Of a stretch of DNA of 20,919 bases, positions 1 to 6,683 are shown in pieces; the stretch's first letter is position 1; the number at the start of each line of letters is the position of its first letter. The DNA comes from an uncultured Verrucomicrobiae bacterium. Its GTDB lineage: Bacteria > Verrucomicrobiota > Verrucomicrobiia > Verrucomicrobiales > Akkermansiaceae. The stretch spans positions 1-20,919 of the forward strand of contig CALGOH010000008.1 of the NCBI GenBank assembly GCA_937957985.1, read 5' to 3'. Position numbers and translations under genes: made by a program. The notes under the pieces are model-generated. The model was not told the origin of the DNA, made no database searches, and was given only the letters and a program-made list of their open reading frames with translations.

Positions 1-64
1 GCCTCCAGCTTGTCGATCCACTCCTTGAAGGCCGCGGGCTGGTCGACGCAGAAGGCTTTTCCTG
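1..64 (-). CDS. Possible fragment of a minus-strand gene at the window edge
   Basis: Read on the minus strand from about base 59 to base 1, this stretch translates as GKAFCVDQPAAFKEWIDKLE. Nearly every codon ends in G or C and the composition is soluble-protein-like. No ATG, GTG or TTG start is visible in this frame, and the frame becomes Pro/Ser-rich as it runs back into the permease gene on the other strand. It may be the edge of a real gene, a remnant, or chance. I do not recognise a family. Confidence 0.22.
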
Positions 65-1039
65 GTGGCGGGCCGGGGTGGCTGGGAGCTGGCCTGCGAG
101 CACTGGCGGATGGCGGTGGCGATGGCGGTGGGAAGCTATGCGGCGGGATCGACGCCGATGGGCGGCGGGACGGTGGGCTTTCCGATCCTGGTGCTGCTGT
201 TCGACCAGCCGGCGGAGCTGGGTCGGGATTTCAGCTTCGCGGTGCAGTCGATCGGGATGACGAGCGCCTCGATCTTCATCCTGGCGCGGCGGCAGCCGCT
301 GGCGGGGGCGATGCTCAAGGGTGCCCTGATCGGCGCGACGCTGGGGGTGCCGCTCGGGATTTTTCTGGTCGCGCCGTGGGTGCCGGCGTTGTGGATCAAG
401 CTGGTGTTCGCGGTGGTCTGGGGGAGCTTCGGCATCCTGCACCTGTGGCGGATCGGCGAGATCGCCGGGCACGAGGGGATGACCGATTTCGACGAACACT
501 GGGACACGCGCGTCGGCCTCGCGATCGGTTTTCTGTCCGGGGCCACGGTGGTTTCGGTCTCCGGCGTGGGCATCGACATGGTGCTCTACACGGTGCTGGT
601 GCTGGTGTGCCGCGCGGACCTGAAGATCGCGATCCCGACCTCGGTGGTGATCATGGCCTACTCATCGGTCATCGGCATTCTGACGAAGATGGGATTCACC
701 GGGGTGCAGCCGGGGGTTTATGGAAACTGGCTGGCGGCGGCACCGGTGGTGGCGCTCGGGGCTCCGCTCGGGGTTTTCGTGGTGAACCTCATCGGTCGTC
801 GGCCGACGCTGCTGGTGGTGGCGGCACTGTGTGTCGGGCAACTGGGCTGGACGTTGTTTCGCGAGAAGGGCGCGCTCGGCGCGTGGGGGATCGTGATTTC
901 GCTGCTGGCGGTGGTCGCCTGCCTGCTGGCCTTCGAGCGGCTGCGCCGGTGGGGGGCGAAGCGGGTGGGCGAGGTGAAGCGGCGGCGGGCCAGGGTCGAG
1001 CCCGCCGCGGAGGGCGGACTGCCGGAGCCGGCGGAGTAG
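65..1039 (+). CDS. TSUP family permease (TauE/SafE-like, DUF81)
   Basis: The product is a hydrophobic inner-membrane protein of 324 residues with about eight membrane segments, of the TSUP (sulfite exporter TauE/SafE) superfamily. This family moves small sulfur-containing or organic anions, and the substrate cannot be read from the sequence. A glycine-rich first repeat (GSTPMGGGTVGFP, about residues 29-41) and a second repeat starting near residue 150 (GLAIGFLSGATVVSVSGVG) match the family's duplicated layout. The GTG at 65 gives the longest product. The ATG at 110 is an equally possible start and would put the N-terminus right at the first membrane segment. The C-terminus is a short Arg/Glu-rich tail. 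The gene converges on the TonB-dependent receptor with only 9 bp between the stop codons. Family confidence is high; the start is uncertain. Confidence 0.85.
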   Translation: MAGRGGWELACEHWRMAVAMAVGSYAAGSTPMGGGTVGFPILVLLFDQPAELGRDFSFAVQSIGMTSASIFILARRQPLAGAMLKGALIGATLGVPLGIFLVAPWVPALWIKLVFAVVWGSFGILHLWRIGEIAGHEGMTDFDEHWDTRVGLAIGFLSGATVVSVSGVGIDMVLYTVLVLVCRADLKIAIPTSVVIMAYSSVIGILTKMGFTGVQPGVYGNWLAAAPVVALGAPLGVFVVNLIGRRPTLLVVAALCVGQLGWTLFREKGALGAWGIVISLLAVVACLLAFERLRRWGAKRVGEVKRRRARVEPAAEGGLPEPAE

Positions 1040-1048
1040 ACGGGCCGC

Positions 1049-3106
1049 TCAGAAGAACCAGGTGAAGGTGGCGCGCAGCGTGCGGGGCTCGGTGGGGTGG
1101 AGGTGGACGTCGTCGATGCCCGCCGCCGGCTCGCCGGGAAGACGGGAGGTGTAGTAGTACTCGATGTCGTTGTCGGCGCGGTCGAGGAGGTTCAGGCAGT
1201 CGAGAGCCAGCTCGCAGTTTTCCCAGCGGTAGCCGACCCGAGCGTTGACCTGGAAGGAGTCCTCGGCCTTCACGCTGCCGGTGGCGGTGAGCGGGCGGGC
1301 GGAGAAGTAGCGGGTGCGCAGCGCGCCGAAGAAGCCGGTGTCGCGACCGACGGTGAGGCCGGTGGAAAGGACGACCGGGACCTGGTTCTCGATCATCGGA
1401 CCGCCGGGCGCATAGATGTCGTCGTAGCGGCCTTCGGACCAGGCGAATTCGGCGTCGACGGCGAACCAGTCGGTCGGGCGCCAGTAGGCGGCGAGCTCGA
1501 CGCCGTAGCGGGTGGTGTCGGGCCCGGCCTCGACGTTGCCGGCGTCGCCGACGTAGAGCAGTTCGGAGTTGTTGTGCAGCCACCAGATGGCGGCGGTGGT
1601 GGTGAAGCAGTCGGTCCAGTTGGTGCGGGCCCCGATTTCCGCGCCCCAGGTGCGGACCAGCGGATCGACCGGGGCGACGGGCGTGACGCCGTCGTTGGGG
1701 TCGATGCGGGTGAAGACGCCGCGGGCGTCGTTCGAGTGGAAGCCGCCGCCGAGATTGAGATAGTACTCGGTGTCATGCCACGGGCCGAAGATGAGGTTGA
1801 GCTTGGGCACGACGATGCCGTCCCACTGGTCGCCGCTGTTGACCGGCAGGTCGCTTTCGACATCGAAATAGAAGAGGTCGCCGCGCAGGCCGGCCTGGGT
1901 GCGGAACCAGTCGTTCCACACGGTTTCCGCACCGGCGAAGATCGAGTAGTTGCCGGTGAAGACGTCGTCCTCGCGGATCGGGTTGACGTCGAAACGGTTG
2001 CGCGTGCGGGCGAGTTCGAGATCCCAGATGTAGTCGTTGCGGGTCTGGAAGCCGATGGTGTAGTCGGTGTCCGCGCCGAACAGGCTGCGGTTCTCGAAAG
2101 TGGCGCTGATTTCCCCGCCGAAGAAGACGCGCTGGTCGGACTGGCGGAACTGGTCGCCGTTGACGGGATCGTCGAGGAAGTAGGTGAAGTTCGAGTAGAG
2201 ATCGAGGTCGTAGTAGCCGACGTAGGCGTTGGCCTTCCACAGCACGTCACCGGCGCGGCGGCCCCAGTTCATGGAAAGCGAGTAGCGCTGCGAGTCGCCG
2301 CCGACGGCGGGATCGATGAAGCCGAGGCGGTCGATCATTCCCATGGAGATGGCGCGTTCGGGGACCTGGTCGGTGGAAGTCCACTCGCCGTGCGAGCCGA
2401 GGAAGGTGAGGTTGAGGAAATTTTCCTCGTCGCCGGTGTGCCAGCGGATGATGCCGTTGTAGCGGTGCGAGTCGCCGTCGAGGACCCAGGGACCGTCGTA
2501 GAACTGCGCCTCGCCGCCGTAGGTGAGGATGCCGTTGCCGGCCTGCACCGAGTGGCCGAAGACCGTGCGCAAGAAGGCGTCCTCGCCGAGGGTGAGCTGG
2601 GCGAAGCCGCGTTCGAGCGAGTTGACCAGCGAGAACTCGGCCGCTCCGGCGGTGGTGAGGTCGCCGAGGCGCGGGTCGAAGGGTCCCTTCTGGTAGTCGA
2701 GCCGCTCGACGAACTCGGGGATGAGGAAATTGATGTCGGCATAGCCCTGGCCGTGGCCGTGGGCGCGGTAGTTGGCGGGCATGCCATCGACGAAGAGGCC
2801 GAAGTCGGTGCCGTGGTCGAGGTTGTAGCCGCGGACGAAGTACTGGTTCGCCTTGCCGTCGCCGGAGTGCTGGGTGGCGATCAGGCCGGGGACGACCTCG
2901 AGCAGCTCGCCGCGGCGGAGGTAGGGGCGTTCGAGGAGTTCCTCGCGGTCGGACTGGCCTTTCGACGCGGTGCGGGCCTGGCCGAGGAGGTTTTCGGCCT
3001 TGCCGGTGATGATGAGGGGATCGAGGGAGCCGAGGACGGAGTCGGAGGTTTCCTCGGAAAAGGACGGGAGCGCGAGGGCGAAGAGCAGGAAAATGGAGCG
3101 GTTCAC
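1049..3106 (-). CDS. TonB-dependent outer-membrane receptor
   Basis: The product is a 685-residue outer-membrane receptor that would take up a ligand using TonB/ExbBD energy. From the GTG at 3106 it begins with a signal peptide (VNRSIFLLFALALPSFS), followed by a TonB-box-like DPLIITG near residues 30-35. The plug domain spans about 45-165 (ELLEVVPGLIATQHSGDGKANQYFVRGY split around residues 67-93; FVDGMP near 105). The rest is aromatic-rich beta-barrel, ending in FTWFF with the C-terminal Phe typical of BAM substrates. The frame stays open to 3298, but that 64-residue extension would put the signal peptide inside the protein and cross the neighbouring antitoxin gene, so I reject it. No clear Shine-Dalgarno site precedes the GTG. 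No siderophore or vitamin gene lies nearby, so the ligand is unknown. Confidence 0.9.
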   Translation of the reverse strand: MNRSIFLLFALALPSFSEETSDSVLGSLDPLIITGKAENLLGQARTASKGQSDREELLERPYLRRGELLEVVPGLIATQHSGDGKANQYFVRGYNLDHGTDFGLFVDGMPANYRAHGHGQGYADINFLIPEFVERLDYQKGPFDPRLGDLTTAGAAEFSLVNSLERGFAQLTLGEDAFLRTVFGHSVQAGNGILTYGGEAQFYDGPWVLDGDSHRYNGIIRWHTGDEENFLNLTFLGSHGEWTSTDQVPERAISMGMIDRLGFIDPAVGGDSQRYSLSMNWGRRAGDVLWKANAYVGYYDLDLYSNFTYFLDDPVNGDQFRQSDQRVFFGGEISATFENRSLFGADTDYTIGFQTRNDYIWDLELARTRNRFDVNPIREDDVFTGNYSIFAGAETVWNDWFRTQAGLRGDLFYFDVESDLPVNSGDQWDGIVVPKLNLIFGPWHDTEYYLNLGGGFHSNDARGVFTRIDPNDGVTPVAPVDPLVRTWGAEIGARTNWTDCFTTTAAIWWLHNNSELLYVGDAGNVEAGPDTTRYGVELAAYWRPTDWFAVDAEFAWSEGRYDDIYAPGGPMIENQVPVVLSTGLTVGRDTGFFGALRTRYFSARPLTATGSVKAEDSFQVNARVGYRWENCELALDCLNLLDRADNDIEYYYTSRLPGEPAAGIDDVHLHPTEPRTLRATFTWFF

Positions 3107-3187
3107 ACCGGGTTGAACGCGGAGGAGAGGGGGATCCCACGGGAAATCGCGGATTCGCCCATGAATAACGCTTCGTCGTCTTTGTCC

Positions 3188-3204
3188 TCGCTCGCTGCGA
3201 GCGA
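3188..3204. promoter_or_regulatory. 17-bp palindrome ahead of the toxin-antitoxin pair
   Basis: TCGCTCGC-T-GCGAGCGA is a perfect 8-bp inverted repeat with a one-base centre, ending 17 bases before the antitoxin ATG. Toxin-antitoxin operons are commonly autorepressed at palindromes in this position, so an operator is the natural reading. It could also fold as a hairpin in the leader RNA. An AGGA at 3211-3214, seven bases before the ATG, is a plausible ribosome-binding site. Confidence 0.45.
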
Positions 3205-3221
3205 AGAGGTAGGATTCCGTC

Positions 3222-3443
3222 ATGGGACGTATTGTAGTGCAGCCGGATGTGTGCAACGGGCGACCGGTGATCGAAGGGACGCGGATCGCCGCGCACACGG
3301 TGCTCGATTTCCTCGCCGCAGGCGACTCCCGCGAGGAGATCCTCAGGGCCTATCCTTCGCTGCGTGACGAGGATATCGACGCGTGTCTTGCGTTCGCGTC
3401 CAGACTCCTTGAATCGCGCTACACGCTTGAGCCAGCCTCGTGA
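3222..3443 (+). CDS. DUF433 family antitoxin-like protein
   Basis: This 73-residue protein matches the DUF433 pattern: an N-terminal segment ending in CNGRPVIEGTRI, then TVLDFLAAGDSREEILRAYPSL and DIDACLAFA, a small winged-helix-like DNA-binding fold. DUF433 proteins are found next to DUF5615 PIN-like proteins and are regarded as the antitoxin. Here the stop codon overlaps the start of exactly such a partner (GTGA at 3440-3443), which implies translational coupling. The ATG at 3222 has an AGGA seven bases upstream. By family analogy it would bind and neutralise the toxin and repress its own promoter, possibly at the palindrome at 3188-3204. Confidence 0.88.
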   Translation: MGRIVVQPDVCNGRPVIEGTRIAAHTVLDFLAAGDSREEILRAYPSLRDEDIDACLAFASRLLESRYTLEPAS

Positions 3444-3802
3444 CCAAGCCGCCTGCTGGAGTTCTGTTGGATGAGAATTTGCCGCTGGACTGCGGCATGG
3501 ACGGGAACCTTGCATGCGTGCATGCCACTTCCCTCGGAGCTTCGCCCTCCGACTTCGAGCTCTGGGCGGTCGCCGCAGCGCAAAACCTGGTGATTGTCAC
3601 CAAGGATGCGGACTTCGCCGACCGGATGATGCTGGCCGACCCGCCTCCGAGAGTCGTGCATCTGCGCATGGGCAACATGCGGCTGAAGGCCTTTCGAAGC
3701 ATCGTATCACGGACTTGGCCTCGGGTGTGGGAACTGCTTGAGAAGGAAAAGCTGGTGCTGGTTTTTGAGGATCGGATCGAGTGCGTGGGCTCCTCGGACT
3801 GA
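3440..3802 (+). CDS. DUF5615 PIN-like toxin
   Basis: This 120-residue protein has the DUF5615 PIN-like layout: LLDENLP near residues 9-15, then an alternating helix/strand region with LVIVTKDADF near 50-59, and RVVHLRMGN before a C-terminal helix. The acidic residues D11, E12, D56 and D58 lie where PIN-fold nucleases place metal ligands. The protein is therefore probably an RNase toxin, although activity has rarely been shown for this subfamily. The GTG start at 3440 overlaps the antitoxin stop. The gene is intact, with no frameshift. It converges with an ECF sigma gene across an 80-base gap. Confidence 0.85.
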   Translation: MTKPPAGVLLDENLPLDCGMDGNLACVHATSLGASPSDFELWAVAAAQNLVIVTKDADFADRMMLADPPPRVVHLRMGNMRLKAFRSIVSRTWPRVWELLEKEKLVLVFEDRIECVGSSD

Positions 3803-3882
3803 CGACTGGCCGGTGGAGAGCGGGTCTCGCCGGACCGGTGCGGCTCCCTGAAGGGAGAACTACCTACTGAACTGGCGGCGTT
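3803..3882. other. Convergent intergenic gap with two small hairpins
   Basis: The gap between the toxin stop and the sigma-factor stop holds two short inverted repeats. One is imperfect (CCGG-TG-GAGA-GCGGG-TCTC-G-CCGG, 3810-3833). The other is a perfect 5-bp stem with a four-base loop (CTCCC-TGAA-GGGAG, 3844-3857). Neither is followed by a T-tract on either strand, so they are not canonical intrinsic terminators. They may still help separate the convergent transcripts, or belong to a dispersed intergenic repeat. Confidence 0.3.
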
Positions 3883-4473
3883 TCAGGTGGATTCGCGGGT
3901 CCACCAGGCGGCGAGCTTCTGGCGGGCGCGGTAAAGGCGGCCTTCGACGGCGCGCTCGCTGCATTTCAGGATGGCGGCGCATTCGGCGTGGCTGCGTCCG
4001 TCGAGGCAGGTGAGGATGACCGGCTCGCGCAGACGGGCGGGCAGCGAGGCGAGGGCGCGGTCGAGTTTGGCCAGATCGGCGTCGCGAATGACCGACTCGT
4101 CGGGCGTGGCTTGGCCGCAGGCGAGGTCGAGACCGTCGAGCGGGACCGTGCGACGACGTCGGCGCAGCCGGTCGCGGCAGAGGTTCAGCGCGATGCGGTG
4201 CAGCCAGGTGGAAAAACGGGCGCGCGGCTTGAAGCGCGGCAGCGCGCGGTGGGCGCGGACGAAGGTGTCCTGGCACGCCTCGACCGCGTCGGCTTCGTCG
4301 CCGAGGTAGTGGAAGCAGAGCCGGTGGATGCGGTGCTGGTGGCGCTCGACGAGCGCGCGGAAGGCCTCGTCGCAGCCCTTGCTCGCCGCCTCGATCTCGG
4401 CGGCCTCCCGGGCTTCGTCGTCGGTCGGCGCGACGGGCAGCGGGGTGGTTTCAGGGATGGACGAGGCGATCAT
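3883..4473 (-). CDS. ECF-type RNA polymerase sigma factor
   Basis: This 196-residue sigma-70 family protein has regions 2 and 4 only. Region 2 covers about residues 35-108 (HRLCFHYLGDEADAVEACQD and TFVRAHRALPRFKPRARFST, then WLHRIALNLCRDRLRRRRR). Region 4 covers about 136-190, with the helix-turn-helix HAECAAILKCSERAVEGRLY. The N-terminal ~30 residues are acidic and Pro/Ala-rich. Its ATG lies inside the last codons of the upstream Spy-like gene (23-bp overlap), so it is probably translated by coupling and is the last gene of the blaI-M56 operon. Sigma genes of this type usually precede their anti-sigma gene; here the membrane candidates come first. Confidence 0.9.
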   Translation of the reverse strand: MIASSIPETTPLPVAPTDDEAREAAEIEAASKGCDEAFRALVERHQHRIHRLCFHYLGDEADAVEACQDTFVRAHRALPRFKPRARFSTWLHRIALNLCRDRLRRRRRTVPLDGLDLACGQATPDESVIRDADLAKLDRALASLPARLREPVILTCLDGRSHAECAAILKCSERAVEGRLYRARQKLAAWWTREST

Positions 4474-4885
4474 GGGTCCATTGCAGGAGCTTCTCGGCCT
4501 GTTCGGGATCGAGCGGTTCCTTCATCTCGAAGAAATGATCGAGGGTGGCCTGCTGGAGTTCGCCCTGCGCGGTGTGGAGACGCTGGAGGGCGTCGCGGAT
4601 GGCCGGCGAATCGCCGTCGCCGGCGCGGACCGCCGCGGCGAGATCGCGTCCGGCCGAGGCGATGCGGGCTTCGATCTCCAGACGGCTCTTCTCGAAGCGC
4701 TGCTCGGCGGGCTCGAGGGCGTCGTGCTGGGCGGGCGTGAGGTCCAGATGCTCGTGCATCCACGCGTGGAAGTCGGGTGTTTCCGGTTCCGGCGGGGATT
4801 TCCACCCGAGGACCAGCAGGCTGGTGCCGGCGGCGAGGGCAACGGTGGCGAGGGCCCACAGGCCGAGGGCGACGGGCCGGCTCAC
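4451..4885 (-). CDS. Spy/CpxP-like periplasmic protein, membrane-anchored
   Basis: This 144-residue protein starts with an uncleaved-looking signal anchor (about residues 5-27). A helical, charged domain follows with two Spy/CpxP-type motifs: LDLTPAQHDALEPAEQRFEK (about 48-67) and LDPEQAEKLLQWTHD near the C-terminus. The family includes periplasmic chaperones and metal or stress sensors (Spy, CpxP, CnrX). It probably sits in the periplasm and may sense envelope stress or metals for the adjacent sigma factor; this is inference from position. The GTG start at 4885 overlaps the preceding stop (GTGA), and the 3' end overlaps the sigma gene by 23 bp. No Cys- or His-rich metal site is evident. Confidence 0.75.
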   Translation of the reverse strand: MSRPVALGLWALATVALAAGTSLLVLGWKSPPEPETPDFHAWMHEHLDLTPAQHDALEPAEQRFEKSRLEIEARIASAGRDLAAAVRAGDGDSPAIRDALQRLHTAQGELQQATLDHFFEMKEPLDPEQAEKLLQWTHDRLVHP

Positions 4886-5148
4886 GGCGCGAGGAGGGAG
4901 GTGGAGAAGGCTTGGATCGGCGGCGGTCCGGCGGATGGCTTCGCCCGGTCGAGTCGGGCCGTGACCAGCGCCGCGACGATCACGGCGGCGGCCAATGTTG
5001 TTAGAACGCCGGCCCTGGTGATGACGGGTCGCACGGTGGAGACCCGGGCAAGCACCCGGTCGGCGAAATCCCGGGGCAGCGGCGCGGAAAGTTCGCGACG
5101 GCGCTCGTCCATGGCGCGTTCCATATCGGCGGTCACGGTGGCCAGCAT
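4882..5148 (-). CDS. Small single-pass membrane protein, possible anti-sigma factor
   Basis: This 88-residue protein has a charged N-terminal half (MERAMDERRRELSAPLPRDF near 9-28), one membrane segment at about 45-63 (AGVLTTLAAAVIVAALV), and a short Pro/Ser tail. I recognise no domain. Small proteins with a cytoplasmic charged segment and one helix, encoded beside an ECF sigma factor, often act as anti-sigma factors; here that is inference from context. The gene follows the M56 gene by 45 bases and its stop overlaps the start of the Spy-like gene by 4 bases, so it belongs to the same transcription unit. Confidence 0.7.
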   Translation of the reverse strand: MLATVTADMERAMDERRRELSAPLPRDFADRVLARVSTVRPVITRAGVLTTLAAAVIVAALVTARLDRAKPSAGPPPIQAFSTSLLAP

Positions 5149-5193
5149 AGTCCGCGGTCGCCGGCGTTCAAGCGTGCGGGTGGAAGCGGGTGG

Positions 5194-6087
5194 CTACGGA
5201 TTTCCGGGGAAGGGATCGGCCGACAGGCGGAGTTGGACCTCGGGGAATGGAAGCGGATCGTGCGTCCGGCTCAAGCCGCAGGCGACTCCTCCGGCGAGGA
5301 GGGACGCAAGCAGAAGGCACAGGCTCAGAGGCGAAAGCCGTCGGCCGGGGCGTTGGAGATGCTCGACGCGTTTCCCGAGGGTCGATCCCGCCATGGCCGC
5401 GACCAACGGCGTCTGGCGGACCTGTGCCAGATCGCAGAGCAGGTGGGCATAGCCACCGGGCGCGGCACCGGTCGAAAGGACGGCGGCATCGCAGGCGATC
5501 TCCGACTGGAAGGCGTGGCGACGGGCGAGCCACCAGGCGGCGGGATTGAACCAGTGAAGGGTGCAGACGATGGCGCCGAGCAGTCTCCAGAGCGGATCCC
5601 GGCGGTCGTGGTGGGCGGTTTCGTGGGCCAGCACCATTTCACGATGGGATCGCGGCAACCGCATCCAGCCGGCAGGCACGAGGATCATCGGGCGGAAAAC
5701 GCCGGCCGCGCAGGGGCCGGAGAGTTCGCGAAATTCCCGGACTTCGATCACGCGTCCGTTGGAACCACGGCATCGGCCGATCAGTCGTGAACCGCGCGTC
5801 CAGCGTCGCAGCCGGATCGATGCCATGCAAAGCCGGGCGAGTCCGATGCCCGTGCCGAGCGGCAGCAGCCAGACGGCGAGTGACAGCGGGCGATCGGATG
5901 TGGGCCCGCTCCCCGACGGAAGGACGTTCCATCCCGGAAGCAGGAGCAGCAACGGCAGGGTCAGGAGGATCAGCAGCGAGAGGGAACTGAGGCGGTCGCT
6001 GCCGAGGGCGTGGCGGCGCCCCGCGAGCACGACGATCACCACGGCCAGGGCCGAGAAACAGAGGGAGGCGGGAACCAGGGCGGTCAT
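5194..6087 (-). CDS. M56 family (BlaR1/MecR1-like) membrane metallopeptidase
   Basis: This 297-residue inner-membrane protein has hydrophobic segments near residues 5-22, 35-52 and 68-88. The M56 peptidase domain follows, with the zinc motif HETAH at 155-159 and LHWFNPAAWWLARRHAFQSE about 20 residues later; the SEIACDAAVL segment is typical of BlaR1/MecR1. A last membrane helix lies near 252-270, with a short tail. There is no penicillin-binding sensor domain, so this is the short M56 type widespread in Verrucomicrobia and Planctomycetes, whose signal is unknown. By analogy, an activated protease would lead to cleavage of the BlaI-type repressor encoded 9 bases upstream. It is part of a five-gene minus-strand run. 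Confidence 0.88.
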   Translation of the reverse strand: MTALVPASLCFSALAVVIVVLAGRRHALGSDRLSSLSLLILLTLPLLLLLPGWNVLPSGSGPTSDRPLSLAVWLLPLGTGIGLARLCMASIRLRRWTRGSRLIGRCRGSNGRVIEVREFRELSGPCAAGVFRPMILVPAGWMRLPRSHREMVLAHETAHHDRRDPLWRLLGAIVCTLHWFNPAAWWLARRHAFQSEIACDAAVLSTGAAPGGYAHLLCDLAQVRQTPLVAAMAGSTLGKRVEHLQRPGRRLSPLSLCLLLASLLAGGVACGLSRTHDPLPFPEVQLRLSADPFPGNP

Positions 6088-6096
6088 GCGGGAGGT

Positions 6097-6492
6097 TCAG
6101 GACTTGCTCTCGTCGATCAATCGGCGGATCCGCTCGATCTCCTCGTCGCTGAGCCGCTGGTCGTTCGGATCGAGCAGGGCGGCGACGAGTTTCTCCGGAC
6201 TGTCGTCGAAAAACGTACCCAGCAAGCGTCGCAGGGCCGAGCGCTTGGCTTTCTTTTCCGAAACCGCCGGGCGATAGACGTATCGGCGCGAGTCCTTGCG
6301 ATGGCTGATCAGTCCCTTTTCCAACATCACCGCCAGCAGGGCGCGGACCGCGGAGTAGCTGGGCGGATCCGGCAGCACGCGGCGGATGTCGTGCGCCGAC
6401 GCCTCGCGCGACCGGTAGAGCACGTCCATGATCTGACGCTCGCGTCGCGACAGCCCTTCGCCCGACTTCTCCCGATATCCCTCGCCCGCCAT
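6097..6492 (-). CDS. BlaI/MecI/CopY family transcriptional repressor
   Basis: This 131-residue winged-helix repressor begins with LSRRERQIMDVLYRSREASA (about 14-33), matching the BlaI/MecI first helices. It continues with ASAHDIRRVLPDPPSYSAVR, LLAVMLEKGLI and the wing SHRKDSRRYVYRPAVS, then a C-terminal dimerisation region (LLGTFFDDSPEKLVAALLD). I chose the ATG at 6492 because the longer frame to 6600 would translate one arm of the upstream inverted repeat. It is followed after 4 bases by... its partner M56 protease gene (9 bases between stop and start), the usual pairing. It probably binds the two dyads at 6535-6553 and 6581-6599 and represses its own operon; that is inference. Confidence 0.9.
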   Translation of the reverse strand: MAGEGYREKSGEGLSRRERQIMDVLYRSREASAHDIRRVLPDPPSYSAVRALLAVMLEKGLISHRKDSRRYVYRPAVSEKKAKRSALRRLLGTFFDDSPEKLVAALLDPNDQRLSDEEIERIRRLIDESKS

Positions 6493-6532
6493 CGTGTCGG
6501 ACCCTACGCCCTTCCCAATCCGGCGACAAGCG

Positions 6533-6601
6533 ATTGCTGCTAAAAAAACAGCATTTGGGATTGACCTTCTCCGCGCCAAGTGCTGTTTTTTTAGCAGCAA
6601 T
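6533..6601. promoter_or_regulatory. Paired inverted dyads between blaI and the lipoprotein genes (candidate BlaI operators)
   Basis: The arms 6533-6553 and 6581-6601 are perfect 21-bp inverted copies, extending to 26 bp with a single G/T mismatch (6533-6558 against 6576-6601). Each arm is itself a dyad: TGCTG-N9-CAGCA at 6535-6553, with an A-tract centre, and at 6581-6599, with a T-tract centre. Their centres are 46 bp apart. The left site begins 41 bases upstream of the blaI ATG; the right site ends 84 bases before the ATG of the divergent lipoprotein gene. Size and placement suit a dimeric BlaI-type repressor acting on both promoters. This half-site differs from the TACA/TGTA type described for BlaI/MecI. 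Confidence 0.6.
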
Positions 6602-6683
6602 GAAGGCGCACGAACATGATCTGGCAGAGCGGGGTGAGGGTGGCGGTTTGGAGAGAGGGGTTCGCGGAGGAGCTACAGGGCCG

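Noticed and set aside
3107..3298. Extended N-terminus for the TonB-dependent receptor.
   Set aside because: It would bury the signal peptide about 65 residues in and overlap the antitoxin gene; the GTG at 3106 gives a normal exported protein.
1097..3367. A long plus-strand open frame antisense to the TonB-dependent receptor.
   Set aside because: Its translation is a low-complexity mix of Val, Ala, Glu and Gly without domains. Such frames are usual opposite GC-rich genes.
6533..6601. The large inverted repeat as an intrinsic terminator or as insertion-sequence ends.
   Set aside because: The T-run lies inside the stem rather than after it, both flanking genes start here rather than end, and there is no transposase or target duplication. 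Each arm also has its own dyad symmetry, which suits an operator better.
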